A stretch of DNA of 64,000 nt. Source: Actinoplanes derwentensis. Its GTDB lineage: Bacteria > Actinomycetota > Actinomycetes > Mycobacteriales > Micromonosporaceae. Below, one piece after another: positions 9,411 through 19,045 of the stretch. Numbering within the stretch: the stretch's first letter is position 1; each line of letters opens with the position of its first letter. The stretch lies in assembly GCF_900104725.1 (NCBI RefSeq), contig NZ_LT629758.1, positions 9,820,001 through 9,884,000 of the forward strand. Direction: 5' to 3'. The notes beneath the pieces were generated by a model. That model had not been told where the DNA came from, ran no database searches, and saw only the letters and a program-made list of their open reading frames with translations. The position numbers and the translations under genes were made by a program.

Positions 9411-9699
9411 CGACACTTCTCCGCAGCAGCCCGCGGGCGTGCGGGCGCTCGGACGGATCCAGGCGGGTGCAACCGGAGTCGCGCACCCGCCAGCCACCGG
9501 CGGCCAGCGCGGCGTCGATGCCGGACCGTGCCTCGCCGACCCGGTCCGGCTCGGCCGCGAAGAGCACCCGCAGACGGATCTCGTCCCCGGCGGCAACAAC
9601 CGCGACGTGGTGTTGCGGGAGAGCATCGGCGAGCGTGGCTCCCGGATCGGTGCCGGGCTCGGGCACGAGCGTCGCCTGATGGGCGTAGACCTGCCGCAT
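9403..9699 (-). CDS. Small hypothetical protein downstream of DUF3616 gene
   Basis: A 98-residue protein with no family I recognise. It starts on the TGATG stop-start overlap with the upstream gene (stop 9701-9699, ATG 9699-9697), which supports real, coupled translation. The sequence is soluble-looking, without signal peptide or membrane segment. It has an alpha/beta pattern in the middle (EIRLRVLFAAEPDRVGEARS) and a basic C-terminus. Codon use matches neighbours. Confidence 0.6.
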   Translation of the reverse strand: MRQVYAHQATLVPEPGTDPGATLADALPQHHVAVVAAGDEIRLRVLFAAEPDRVGEARSGIDAALAAGGWRVRDSGCTRLDPSERPHARGLLRRSVAR

Positions 9700-10769
9700 C
9701 AGGGCAGTTCAAGCACATCGGCGATGACCGTGCCGTCCGTGCCGAGCCGGATCGGGGCCGGGCTGTCGTAGACGACGAGCACCCGGTCGGTGCCGAGCAG
9801 GCTCAGGCCCTCGGCGTGATCGTCACCCTCGCCATAGGTCAGTTCCAGCACCCGGCTGATCAGAACGTCGCGCACGATCGTCGGGACCTCGGCCGCGAAC
9901 GCACCGTGCCAGCGGTAGATCCGCACCGGCCCGTCCAGATCCATCGTCGGACCGGCCAGGATCAGCACGTCGTCGCCGATCGGGCAGAGGTCACGCACCC
10001 CCAGACCATCAAGATCAAGGACATGCTTGCGGTACGGGGACCCGTCCTCGAAACGGTGCAGCCGCAGCCGGGTGGGTTCGTCGTCGAGCACGTAGGGCCG
10101 CAACTCCAGCACGAACGCCCAACCGCGCAGCACCGGGCCGCGCAACCCGACGAAGACCCTGTCCCCGCGTACGGCGATGCCTTCGACGTCCAGGCCGTTG
10201 TCCTTGCCCGGAATCGCCAGGAACGGGGCCAGATGCTCGTCATCGCGCAGCAGCCGCCGCAGATCGTCGCGCCGGCTGAGGGCGGCGGCCCGGTGTGTCA
10301 TGCCGTCCGCGTGCAGCTCCCGGACCGGGGTGGGGATCCCGTCCACGTCGGCGATCGGCAGCCGCACCAGGATCTGCCGATTGTCCTGCCCCTCCACGCG
10401 GGCCAGCCGGCGCAGTGCCCGCGGGCCCTCGTGGCGGTCCTTGATCTGTTTGCGGCGCAGGCTGTGCGAACCGATCGCCCAGAGGAAGCGGCCGGTGCGG
10501 GCCAGGCCCTCCACGTCCGCCTCCTCGTCGGCGTCAGCGCCCGGCAGATCGACGAAATCGGCCAGCCGGAACCGTGCCTCCGCCCCGAACTCGGTGGGCC
10601 GCTCCGGATCGTCGGCGAGCAACCGCTCGACCGTCGCCGTCTCGTCGCCGGCGATCCAGAGGGCCCGCCCGTCGAGGCGGATGGCAGAGAGGTTCGTGTG
10701 GGTGGCCGTGGCCCGCGACTCGTCGGAGAACCGCAGCCGCACCGTGTAGTCGACCGTCATGGTCGACAT
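9699..10769 (-). CDS. DUF3616 domain-containing protein
   Basis: Protein of 356 residues. The pattern HTNLSAIRLDGRALWIAGDE, then ADVEGLARTGRFLWAIGSHS and further repeated strand segments ending in G/D turns, fits DUF3616, a beta-propeller-like family of unknown function. No signal peptide is evident. The ATG at 10769 (MSTMTVDYTV) was chosen; the ATG at 10760 is equally possible and neither has a strong ribosome binding site. It lies 40 nt downstream of a GNAT gene on the same strand and is probably co-transcribed with it. Confidence 0.75.
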   Translation of the reverse strand: MSTMTVDYTVRLRFSDESRATATHTNLSAIRLDGRALWIAGDETATVERLLADDPERPTEFGAEARFRLADFVDLPGADADEEADVEGLARTGRFLWAIGSHSLRRKQIKDRHEGPRALRRLARVEGQDNRQILVRLPIADVDGIPTPVRELHADGMTHRAAALSRRDDLRRLLRDDEHLAPFLAIPGKDNGLDVEGIAVRGDRVFVGLRGPVLRGWAFVLELRPYVLDDEPTRLRLHRFEDGSPYRKHVLDLDGLGVRDLCPIGDDVLILAGPTMDLDGPVRIYRWHGAFAAEVPTIVRDVLISRVLELTYGEGDDHAEGLSLLGTDRVLVVYDSPAPIRLGTDGTVIADVLELP

Positions 10770-10809
10770 CGTCGCACCGGCACGCACCTGAAATCGGTGG
10801 GTTCTTCGG

Positions 10810-11565
10810 TCAGCCTTGCGAGATGTACAGCCGGTACCCGGACGGCACGAACCCGACCCGCTCGTAGACCCGCCAGGAGTCGTCGCCGGACGCCTCCAGC
10901 CAGGCGAACTCCGCGCCGCCCTCGAAGAGCCGCCGGGTGACGCCCGCACTGATCGCCCCGCCGAGACCACGCCGCCGGAACTGCTCCCGCACCGCGATCC
11001 CGGCCACCTCGCTCAGGCCGTCGTTCGGTGGGCTCGACTGCCCGCCACCAGCCCAGACACCGTCAGCCGAGCGGGCGCCGAGGACCACTCCGCCGCGCTC
11101 CTGACTACGGCGCATCCGGGCCACGGCGGCCTCGGACGGATCGTCCGGGAACTCGCCGAAGGCCTCGTTCTGCGCGGAGACGATGGCGGCCCGGTCCCGG
11201 TCCGTCTCCGGTTCCACCAATTCCAGACCGGTGGGTACGGGGGGAGCGTTCAGCGTCGACGGGGAGCAGATCAGGTACTGGTTGCGCTCCTCGACGGTGA
11301 ATCCGGCACCGAGCAGCAGCCCTTCCAGCTCCGGGGAGCAACTGGTCACGTACTCCAGGCGGGGTTTGCGGCCCGCGCCGGCGAATGCCGTGACCAGGGC
11401 GGTGATGTCGGCTGCCGTGATCGGGACACCGGGCACGGGAGTGGCGTAGTTGATGTAGGGACTGTCGGTCTCCGGGTCGAACCCGGCCACGAACGGGCCG
11501 GTGTCGATGGCCTGCGGCCGGGTACGGAGGTTGGACACGACGGAGCGCTGAATGCGCAGATCCAT
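10810..11565 (-). CDS. GNAT-family N-acetyltransferase
   Basis: Predicted acetyl-CoA-dependent acetyltransferase of 251 residues. The C-terminal half holds the GNAT fold: motif A reads EVAGIAVREQFRRRGLGGAI (Q/RxxGxG/A pyrophosphate loop as RRRGLGG) and motif B reads WLEASGDDSWRVYERVGFVP. The N-terminal half (to about residue 105) also has a GNAT-like look, so it may be a tandem or degenerate double domain. The substrate is unknown. It is the first gene of a three-gene reverse cluster. Confidence 0.85.
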   Translation of the reverse strand: MDLRIQRSVVSNLRTRPQAIDTGPFVAGFDPETDSPYINYATPVPGVPITAADITALVTAFAGAGRKPRLEYVTSCSPELEGLLLGAGFTVEERNQYLICSPSTLNAPPVPTGLELVEPETDRDRAAIVSAQNEAFGEFPDDPSEAAVARMRRSQERGGVVLGARSADGVWAGGGQSSPPNDGLSEVAGIAVREQFRRRGLGGAISAGVTRRLFEGGAEFAWLEASGDDSWRVYERVGFVPSGYRLYISQG

Positions 11566-11922
11566 GATGAGTGAAGCCTTTTCGCCAGAGAAACGGATGC
11601 CTACGCGGAAGATTTCGCGGGGCCGCCTGCTGGGCGTGCGAGCGTCAGCGGCGGCCGAAGGGCCGGGCCGAGGGCATTGGCGTCACTCTTTCAAGAAGTC
11701 GGGACCGTGTGCTTTCACACGACCGCCCGCAAATCCTGCCACGGGCGGGTGTTCTCCCGCAAACATCGGCGCGGGCCGGCCGCCTGCACGGCCCGCACCG
11801 ATGTCCCTCACTCTGTCCCATCCCGATCGGGAAGTCCATGGACGTCGATGTGTTCCCCTTTTTGTCGGAGGGGGTCGTTAGGGTTCAGCCGACCGATCGA
11901 GCGATGCCTGGGAGAGTGAGCC
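11566..11922. promoter_or_regulatory. Intergenic region upstream of the DUF4132 operon
   Basis: No gene is supported in these 357 nt. They hold a stem ACCGCCCG/CGGGCGG (11722-11748). They also hold a stronger stem, ACATCGG-c-GCGGGCC (11763-11777) with GGCCCGC-a-CCGATGT (11790-11804), 14 bp with one internal mismatch. TAGGGT at 11879-11884 is a plausible -10 for the operon. GGGAGAG at 11911-11917 is the ribosome binding site. Promoter confidence is low because no -35 is clear. Confidence 0.45.
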
Positions 11923-14900
11923 GTGACATTTGTCGTGCCGGCCGGGTGGAAACGGTTCCTGCTGCCGCGTCGCGGTGACGCCCCGGCGTTCCCACAGGTC
12001 AAGCTCGCCGAGGTCACCGCCGCCGACGAGCTGCTGACCGCCTTCGACGGCGACGTCCGGGGCGCGCTCGGCCATCGGCTCACCCCCGGCGACCTGTCCG
12101 CTGCCGGGCACGCCCATCTCTCCGGCGAGGCCCCCTCCCCGCTCGGCGCGGCGGTCGTGGCCGCGGCGGTGGCCAACGTGCTGCAGTGGCCCCGGCAGGA
12201 GGAGCTGCTCGCCTTCACCGAGCTGTGGCGCTCCCGGCACGGGCTGCCCTTCGCCGCGGCGGCCGTCGCCGAGTTGACCACGATCTTCCACGGGAGTCAG
12301 CGGGTCGACCGCCCGATCACCCGGGCCGTGCCGGACCTGGACGCCGACGGCTTCGCCACCCGGGTTCTGCTGCCGATGGCCTTCCGGCTGCGGCGCGCCG
12401 TCGCCGCTGTCCCCGCGGGGGAGTATGCACAGGTCGTCGCCGCTCTGGCCGCGGTGCGCGGGCCGTCGCTGCTGCAGCGGGTGACCGTCTCGGTGCTGAC
12501 CCCCGACGAGACCGGGTGGGCCACCGACATCACCGGCGCGCTGCTGGCGGTCTCCGGACGGGACGGGCTGAAGGCCCTGATGCTGACCGTCGTCACCGAC
12601 GAGGCGGCGGCCGCCCGGCTGGCCGCCCCACTCAGCCCGTGGCAGGTGCTGAACTGGAACGAGGTCGTCTACACCTTCACCGCCACGCTCGGCCCGGCCG
12701 CCGCCCCGGCGCTGGCCCAGTGGCTCGACGCCACCACGACCGCCGCGCAGCTGCGGCGCAGACTGCTCACCCTGCTGACCACGATCGGTGGCGACGCGGC
12801 CTTCACCGCCCTGCTCGTCCGGCTCGACCAGCCGGACGTGGCCGCCGCGATCGCCGATTCGGCCGGTCGCTCCCCGGCCCGGGCCCTGCGGCTGCTGGCT
12901 GAGGCGCCGGTCGGCGACCGGCTGCTGCGCAACCACCTGGCCAACCATCGTGACCTCGCCGACGAGGTCCGGCCCCTGCTCACCGACGAGGCCGCCGGCC
13001 GGTTCGACGCCGCCCACGCCGTGCTGACCGCGGTCGGCGGCGACGTGGCCGGCCCCGCCGACCTGCCGCCGATCCTGGTCAGCCCGCCCTGGACCGACCC
13101 GGTCCCGCGCAAGCCCCTGGTCGTCACCGGCCTGATCGGCGACGACGCGCCCCAGGTGGAGTGGGCGCCGGGTGAGCGGGAGAGCTGGGGCGACGGATCC
13201 TGGCCCGCCCGGCACGGTGGCTCCCGCGACTGGGCGACCATCGCCGCCGACTTCGGCACCAGCCGGGCCAACCCGTGGCACGAGACGTTCTTCTTTCTGC
13301 AGGGCCCCGACGAGGTGACCCTGTCCCGGATCACCGGCTGGCGCCCGGAGTGGACCCACTATCTGGACGACTGGGGTCCCGAGTTGCTCGCCCGCTACCA
13401 GGCCGACGCCGTCCCGGCCCTGGTCGCGGCGGCGAAACGCACCCCGGTCGCGGGCGCGCCGGTGCTGCTCCCGGCCGCCACCGCCGAGGTGGCGCTGCTG
13501 ATGGCCGGATGGCTCGCCAAGTCCCGCGCGATCCGCACGACAGCCCTGGCCTGGTTCGCCCGCCACCCGGCGTTCGCCGCCCGCGCCCTGATCCCGATCG
13601 CCGTGGGCAAGGTGGGCAAGACCCGGACCGAGGCCGAGGCCGCGCTGCGTGTCCTGCCCCGCGACGAGGTCCTGACCGCCGCCGCCGGTCACGGCCCGGA
13701 GGCCGTCGCGGCGGCCGAGGAGATCCTGGCCGTCGATCCGGTGACGATCCTGCCCAAGGTCATCCCCGCGGTGCCCGACTGGGCGAACCCGGCGGTGCTG
13801 CCCCCGGTCCGGCTCACCGGCGGTCGCGGCACGCTGCCCGCCGACGCCGTCCGGCACCTGCTGACCATGCTCGCCCTGTCCCGTCTCGACGGCGTCTACC
13901 CGGGCCTGCCCCTGGTCGCCGCCGAGTGCGAGCCGGCCGACCTGGCCGAGTTCGCCTGGGTCCTGTTCACCGAGTGGCGCGAGGCCGGCCATCCGGCCAA
14001 GGCGAGCTGGCCGCTCGACGCCCTCGGCCTGCTCGGCGACGACGAGACGGTCCGGCGGCTGGCCCCGGTGATCCGCGCCTGGCCCGGCGAGGGCGGCCAC
14101 ACCCGCGCGGTCACCGGGCTCGACGTGCTCGCCACGATCGGCACCGACGTGGCCCTGATGTACCTCAACGGCATCGCGCAGAAGGTCAAGTTCAAAGGCC
14201 TGAAGGAGCGTGCCGAGGAGAAGATCGCCGAGCTCGCGGCCGGGCTCGGGCTCACCAGCGAGGAACTGGCCGACCGCCTCGTCCCCGACCTGGGCCTCGG
14301 CGAGACCGGCAGCCTCACCCTGGACTACGGGCGCCGCACCTTCACCGTCGGTTTCGACGAGCAGCTCAAGCCCTACGTCACCGATGCCGGCGGTAAAAAG
14401 CTCAAAGCCCTTCCCAAGCCTGGTACGCAGGACGACCCGGTCCTCGCCCCGGAGGCCTACCAGCGGTTCACCGCCCTGAAGAAGGACGTTCGCGCCATCG
14501 CCACCGACCAGGTGCGCCGACTGGAACGGGCGATGGTCGACCAGCGCCGGTGGACCGGCGCCGGCTTCCGGCAGTTCCTCGCCGGGCATCCGCTGCTACG
14601 GCACCTGGTCCGGCGGCTCGTCTGGGTGCGCTTCGACGAGGCCGGGCGCCCGGCCGGTGGGCTGCGCCTGGCCGAGGACGGCAGCCTCGCCGACCGCACC
14701 GACGAGACCGTCACCCTGCCCGACGACGCCCTGATCGGGATCGGTCACCCACTGCACCTCGGCGACGACCTGGCCACCTGGGTCGAGTTGTTCGCCGACT
14801 ACGAGATCCTCCAGCCGTTCGACCAGCTCGGCCGGGGCACCGAACCGCTCACCCCGGAGCGGGCCGCCGGATTCACCGGCCGCACCGTGCCCAGCACCAC

Positions 14901-15192
14901 ACTGCTCGGGTTGGAACGGCGCGGATGGCGGCGCGGCAGCCCGCAGGACGGCGGCGTGCAGGGCTGGTTCGAACGCGACGTTCCCGGCGCCCGGCACCTG
15001 GTGGTGGCGATCGACCCCGGTATCCCGGTCGGCGCCGTCGACGTCCTCGGTGACCAGACGATCGAGGCGATCTTCGTGGAGCCGGCCGCCGCGTACCACT
15101 GGTCCCGCCGGGACCAGGACGACCACATCCGCGAACTCGATCCGATCACCGCCGCCGAGGCGCTGCGCGAACTATCCGAGGTGCTCCCGTGA
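11923..15192 (+). CDS. DUF4132 domain-containing protein (YehI/MolR-like)
   Basis: Large cytoplasmic protein of 1089 residues and unknown biochemistry. The C-terminal region (about residues 800-1000) contains the DUF4132 core: FDEQLKPYVTDAGGKKLKAL, a helix with RLERAMVDQRRWTGAGFRQF, and HPLLRHLVRRLVWVRFDEAG. The first ~750 residues are Ala/Leu-rich helical repeats resembling HEAT/ARM scaffolds. There is no signal peptide. The GTG start at 11923 has GGGAGAG upstream. Its stop overlaps the MoxR start (GTGA), making it the first gene of a five-gene coupled operon. E. coli YehI/MolR carries the same domain and neighbours, so a scaffold role for the AAA+/VWA pair is my inference. Confidence 0.88.
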   Translation: MTFVVPAGWKRFLLPRRGDAPAFPQVKLAEVTAADELLTAFDGDVRGALGHRLTPGDLSAAGHAHLSGEAPSPLGAAVVAAAVANVLQWPRQEELLAFTELWRSRHGLPFAAAAVAELTTIFHGSQRVDRPITRAVPDLDADGFATRVLLPMAFRLRRAVAAVPAGEYAQVVAALAAVRGPSLLQRVTVSVLTPDETGWATDITGALLAVSGRDGLKALMLTVVTDEAAAARLAAPLSPWQVLNWNEVVYTFTATLGPAAAPALAQWLDATTTAAQLRRRLLTLLTTIGGDAAFTALLVRLDQPDVAAAIADSAGRSPARALRLLAEAPVGDRLLRNHLANHRDLADEVRPLLTDEAAGRFDAAHAVLTAVGGDVAGPADLPPILVSPPWTDPVPRKPLVVTGLIGDDAPQVEWAPGERESWGDGSWPARHGGSRDWATIAADFGTSRANPWHETFFFLQGPDEVTLSRITGWRPEWTHYLDDWGPELLARYQADAVPALVAAAKRTPVAGAPVLLPAATAEVALLMAGWLAKSRAIRTTALAWFARHPAFAARALIPIAVGKVGKTRTEAEAALRVLPRDEVLTAAAGHGPEAVAAAEEILAVDPVTILPKVIPAVPDWANPAVLPPVRLTGGRGTLPADAVRHLLTMLALSRLDGVYPGLPLVAAECEPADLAEFAWVLFTEWREAGHPAKASWPLDALGLLGDDETVRRLAPVIRAWPGEGGHTRAVTGLDVLATIGTDVALMYLNGIAQKVKFKGLKERAEEKIAELAAGLGLTSEELADRLVPDLGLGETGSLTLDYGRRTFTVGFDEQLKPYVTDAGGKKLKALPKPGTQDDPVLAPEAYQRFTALKKDVRAIATDQVRRLERAMVDQRRWTGAGFRQFLAGHPLLRHLVRRLVWVRFDEAGRPAGGLRLAEDGSLADRTDETVTLPDDALIGIGHPLHLGDDLATWVELFADYEILQPFDQLGRGTEPLTPERAAGFTGRTVPSTTLLGLERRGWRRGSPQDGGVQGWFERDVPGARHLVVAIDPGIPVGAVDVLGDQTIEAIFVEPAAAYHWSRRDQDDHIRELDPITAAEALRELSEVLP

Positions 15193-16400
15193 CCCGTTCC
15201 ACCCCGCCGAACTCCGCTTCGTCCTTCGTTTCGCCTTCCGGGGCCTCCGCTGCTTCGCCTTCCGGGGCCTCCGCTGCTTCGCCTTCCGCGTCGTCCTCCG
15301 CTTCGTCCTCCGCGCCGGAGCACGTTCAGCGGCCGCCGGCCGAGGTTCGCTACGCCGACGAGCTGGCTCGTCTCCGCGCCGCCGACGACGCGCCCACCCC
15401 GCCCGGCTGGGCGCTCAGCCTCCGGGCCGCCCGTGCGTTCGTCGTCGGCGACGAGAACCTCGGCGTCACCCGCAAGTTCGTCGGCGACCCGTCACTCATC
15501 GACCGGGCCCTGGTCAGCCTCGCCACCAGTCGCGGTCTGCTGCTCGTCGGCGAGCCCGGCACCGCCAAGTCGCTGCTGTCCGAACTGCTCGCGGCGGCCG
15601 TCAGCGGCGACTCGACCCTGACCATCCAGGGCGGCGCGGCCACCACCGAGGACCAGATCAAATACTCGTGGAACTACGCCCTCCTCGTCGCCGAGGGCCC
15701 GACCGAGCGGTCCCTGGTCCCGGCACCGCTGCTGCGCGGCATGGCCCACGGCAAGGTGGTCCGCTTCGAGGAGATCACCCGTTGCCCCCTCGAAGTGCAG
15801 GACTGCCTTCTCTCCCCGCTGTCCGACCGGGTCCTCGCGGTGCCCGAGCTGCCCGGTGCCGCGAGCATGGTGTTCGCCCGGGAAGGCTTCAACATCATCG
15901 CCACCGCGAACACCCGCGACCGGGGTGTCAACGACATGAGCTCGGCGCTGAAACGGCGCTTCAACTTCGAGACGGTCTTCCCGATCGGCGACTTCGACAC
16001 CGAACTGGCTCTGGTCGAAACCGAGGCCGGCGCCCTGCTGCGGCGCTCCGGCGTCACCGCCCCGCCCCGTCGTGACGTGCTCGAAGTGCTGGTCACCGCG
16101 TTCCGGGAACTGCGCACCGGGCGTACCGGGCGCGGCGACGAGATGGAGAGACTGTCGTCGGTGATGAGCACCGCCGAGGCGGTGTCGGTCGCCCACGCCG
16201 TCGGGCTGCGCGGCTGGTTCCTCAACGGCACCGCCGGCACCACCACCGACCTGGTCTCCTGCCTGGCCGGCACCGCCGCCAAGGACAGCCCGGAAGACCT
16301 CGCGAAACTGCGCCGCTACCTGGAGCAGCACACCTCGTGGCGGTCCGGACCGCAATGGCGTGAGCTGCGGGACGCGCGCCGGGAACTGCCCGGCGGATGA
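15189..16400 (+). CDS. MoxR-type AAA+ ATPase (YehL-like)
   Basis: Predicted AAA+ ATPase of 403 residues. After a Ser/Ala/Pro-rich N-terminal extension (residues 1-45) come Walker A GEPGTAKS (121-128), Walker B VVRFEE (190-195), sensor 1 with Asn in IIATANTRD (around 241) and an arginine-finger-type KRRF. MoxR proteins act with VWA-domain partners as chaperone-like machines, as in RavA-ViaA, CbbQ-CbbO and NorQ-NorD. The VWA partner is two genes downstream. The GTG start overlaps the upstream TGA by 4 nt, and the stop overlaps the next ATG (ATGA). The N-terminus is encoded by a 24-bp tandem repeat. Confidence 0.93.
   Translation: MTRSTPPNSASSFVSPSGASAASPSGASAASPSASSSASSSAPEHVQRPPAEVRYADELARLRAADDAPTPPGWALSLRAARAFVVGDENLGVTRKFVGDPSLIDRALVSLATSRGLLLVGEPGTAKSLLSELLAAAVSGDSTLTIQGGAATTEDQIKYSWNYALLVAEGPTERSLVPAPLLRGMAHGKVVRFEEITRCPLEVQDCLLSPLSDRVLAVPELPGAASMVFAREGFNIIATANTRDRGVNDMSSALKRRFNFETVFPIGDFDTELALVETEAGALLRRSGVTAPPRRDVLEVLVTAFRELRTGRTGRGDEMERLSSVMSTAEAVSVAHAVGLRGWFLNGTAGTTTDLVSCLAGTAAKDSPEDLAKLRRYLEQHTSWRSGPQWRELRDARRELPGG
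15230..15288 (+). repeat. 24-bp tandem repeat in the MoxR gene
   Basis: Two identical 24-nt units (15230-15253 and 15254-15277) and an 11-nt partial third encode the octapeptide period SPSGASAA in the N-terminal tail of the AAA+ protein. The repeats preserve the reading frame. Confidence 0.9.
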
Positions 16401-19045
16401 ACCTCACCGTCATCGGGGTCCGGCACCACAGCCCCGCCTGCGCCCGCCTGGTCGGCACCACGATCGCCGCGCTCCAGCCGGCGTTCGTGCTGATCGAGGG
16501 GCCCGCCGACATGAACGCGCGGATCGGTGAACTCCTGCTCGGCCACGACCTGCCGGTGGCGGTCTTCACCAGCTACCTCGACGAACAGCGGCGGCACGGC
16601 TCGTGGGCGCCGTTCTGCGAGTACTCACCCGAGTGGGAGGCCCTGCGCGCAGGCCACGCGAGCGGGGCGGAACTCCGGTTCATCGACCTGCCGGCCTGGC
16701 ACGAGGCGTTCGCCGACCGCGACAACCGCTATGCCGACGCCGAACTGCGCTACGCCGAAGCCGTCGACCGGCTGTGCACCGAGTTCGGCGTCGACAACAG
16801 CGACGCCCTCTGGGACCACGTCGTCGAGATGGCGCCGGCCGACGGTCTGGCCGACCGCCTGGCCGCCTACTTCGAGCTGATCCGCGGCGACACGGCGGCC
16901 GGCCCCTCCGACACGGCCCGCGAGGCCTACATGGCCGCCTGGCTCCGGGCCGCGTGTGCCGAGGCCGGTGACCGCCCGGTCGTCGCGGTCGTCGGCGGTT
17001 TCCACCGCCCCGCCCTCCTCCGCCTGGCCACCACACCGGCTGACCCGCCGATCCCCACATCCGCGCCCGCGCCCATCCCCGCGCCCACCCCCACCCAGAC
17101 TCCGGCCTTCTCGGCCGTGGCGCCTGCCGCCGCGTCGTCATCCCCGCCTGCTTCTGAATCTCCCGGCGCCGTGGCGGGTTTCTCCCCGCTCACATCCCGG
17201 TCTTCCGGGGCCGGCTCGGCGGCGGGCGGGGCCGGGTGGCCGGAGATTCCCGCTCCGCCGGACGGGGCTACCGCCGGGAGCTATCTGGTGCCGTATTCGT
17301 TCCGGCGGCTGGACGCGTTCGGGGGATACCAGTCGGGGATGCCGTCACCCGAGTACTACCAGCGGCTCTGGGAGAGCGGCCCGGAGGAAGCGGCCCGATA
17401 CCTGGTGACCGCCGTCGCGGGGCGGTTGCGGAAACGCGGTCAGCCTGTCTCCACGGCCGACCTGATCGCCGCCCGTGCCGGGGCCGAAGCGCTCGCACTG
17501 CTGCGCGGGCACGACCACCCGGCCCGAGTCGACGTGCTCGACGGGCTGGCGTCCGCGCTGGTCAGCGAAGCTTTGGAAGTGCCACTGCCGTGGGCGGTGC
17601 GCGGGACCGTCAGCGCCGGGCAGCATCCGGCCGTCGTCGAGATGACCGCCGCGCTCAGCGGGGAACGGGTCGGGCGGCTGCATCCGGACACCCCGCTGCC
17701 GCCGCTCGTCCACGCGGCCACCGCCGAACTGGAGCGGTACCGCCTCGACGAACCCGGCGAACACACCGCCGACCTCACCGAGGCGCACGGCCGTACCGTC
17801 AGCCGGGTCCTGCACCGCCTGCGGGTCCTCGGGGTGCCGGGCTTCCGGCGTGACGCCGGGCCGGCCACCGGCATCGACCCGGTGCTGCGGGAACGATGGA
17901 CCACCACCGCGCACGAGCACCGGCTCGCCGCACTCATCGAGGCCGGCGGCTACGGCCCGACACTGGAGGCCGCCACCGCCGCCCTGATCACTCAGCGCAT
18001 CGCCGGATCGTCCGGAGACCTGGCCCGGCTCGCCGACGCGCTCTTCGACGCGGCGCTCAGCGGGGTCACCGACCTCGGCACCGATGTCCCCGCCCTACTC
18101 GAACGCGGTGTCGCCGCCGGGAGCGACCTGGCCGAACTGGGCCGGGTCCTGGCGATCACCCTGGCTCTGTGGCGGCACGACCGGCTGCTCGGTACCGCGG
18201 GCAGCGACACCCTCGGTACCGTGATCGCCGCAGCCACCCGCCGGATCCTCTGGCTGTCCGAGGGCTGGCACGCGGCCGGAGCACCCGCCGACCGGACCCG
18301 GATCGCCGCCGTCGTGGCGGTCCGCGACGCGGTGTTGCACGCCGGGGCGGTGGGCGTCGACCGTACCGCCGCCGTTGAATCAGCCGGCCGGATCGCCGCC
18401 GACCGCGCCGCACCGCCGGACCTTCGCGGCGCCTTCTACGGCCTCGGCCGAACCCTCCTCGCCGCCACCGCACCACCCGCCGGCCTTGCGCCTGCCGTTC
18501 CCGCTGGCCTTGAGCCCGTCAGCCTTGAGCCCGCTGGCCTCGTGATCCCGGCGGACTCGGTGGCCGCTGACGATCCGCCCGTCGCGCCCGGTGGTTCGCC
18601 GCCCGGTCCAGGCCGTGGCGGGGGCTCCTCGGGCTCCGGTGGGAGCGGGGAGCCTTTTCCGGCGCCGGATCATGCGGTTCGGGGAGCGTTCGCGGCGGGG
18701 ACCGCGGGGGACTGGCTGGCGGGGCTCTTCGGGGTGGCCCGGGAGCCGGTGCTCGCGCCGGACGGGATCCTCGACCTGCTCGACGATCTGATCAGCGGGT
18801 TCGCCGCTGAGGACTTCCTGGTGGCGTTACCGGCGCTGCGGCAGGCGTTCGAATATTTTCCGCCGCGGGAGCGGGCCACCATCGGTGACCGGTTGCTGGC
18901 CCGGCGCGGGCTCGCCGGATCGGGGCGTGACCTGCTGCGGGCCACCGGCGATCCGCGGCTGGTGGCGGCCGGGATGGCGCTGGACGAGACCATCGAGCAG
19001 CGACTCGTGCGAGCGGGGCTGATCAGCTTGAGGGAGACGGCATGA
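16397..19045 (+). CDS. DUF5682 family protein (YehM-like)
   Basis: Protein of 882 residues, third in the operon. The N-terminus VIGVRHHSPACARLV and the motif VLIEGPADMNARI are typical of DUF5682. Their GxxHHSP and IEGP elements recall the TraB/TIKI-like metal-dependent fold, which is only a weak resemblance. Two low-complexity inserts, Pro/Ala/Thr-rich at about residues 215-290 and Gly/Pro/Ser-rich at about 693-755, separate three compact regions. No signal peptide or membrane helix was seen. It overlaps both neighbours by 4 nt. Its function is unknown; the context ties it to the AAA+/VWA machine. Confidence 0.85.
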   Translation: MNLTVIGVRHHSPACARLVGTTIAALQPAFVLIEGPADMNARIGELLLGHDLPVAVFTSYLDEQRRHGSWAPFCEYSPEWEALRAGHASGAELRFIDLPAWHEAFADRDNRYADAELRYAEAVDRLCTEFGVDNSDALWDHVVEMAPADGLADRLAAYFELIRGDTAAGPSDTAREAYMAAWLRAACAEAGDRPVVAVVGGFHRPALLRLATTPADPPIPTSAPAPIPAPTPTQTPAFSAVAPAAASSSPPASESPGAVAGFSPLTSRSSGAGSAAGGAGWPEIPAPPDGATAGSYLVPYSFRRLDAFGGYQSGMPSPEYYQRLWESGPEEAARYLVTAVAGRLRKRGQPVSTADLIAARAGAEALALLRGHDHPARVDVLDGLASALVSEALEVPLPWAVRGTVSAGQHPAVVEMTAALSGERVGRLHPDTPLPPLVHAATAELERYRLDEPGEHTADLTEAHGRTVSRVLHRLRVLGVPGFRRDAGPATGIDPVLRERWTTTAHEHRLAALIEAGGYGPTLEAATAALITQRIAGSSGDLARLADALFDAALSGVTDLGTDVPALLERGVAAGSDLAELGRVLAITLALWRHDRLLGTAGSDTLGTVIAAATRRILWLSEGWHAAGAPADRTRIAAVVAVRDAVLHAGAVGVDRTAAVESAGRIAADRAAPPDLRGAFYGLGRTLLAATAPPAGLAPAVPAGLEPVSLEPAGLVIPADSVAADDPPVAPGGSPPGPGRGGGSSGSGGSGEPFPAPDHAVRGAFAAGTAGDWLAGLFGVAREPVLAPDGILDLLDDLISGFAAEDFLVALPALRQAFEYFPPRERATIGDRLLARRGLAGSGRDLLRATGDPRLVAAGMALDETIEQRLVRAGLISLRETA

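Noticed and set aside
11571..11978. Possible small genes in the gap before the DUF4132 gene
   Set aside because: Several short frames exist, but all are Arg/Pro/Cys-rich without ribosome binding sites and overlap the hairpins.
11878..14589. Reverse-strand open frame of about 900 codons opposite the DUF4132 gene
   Set aside because: It is composed of Gly/Arg/Gln/Pro-rich low-complexity sequence typical of the antisense of a GC-rich gene. It has no motif, and the forward frame has a recognisable family and coupled start.
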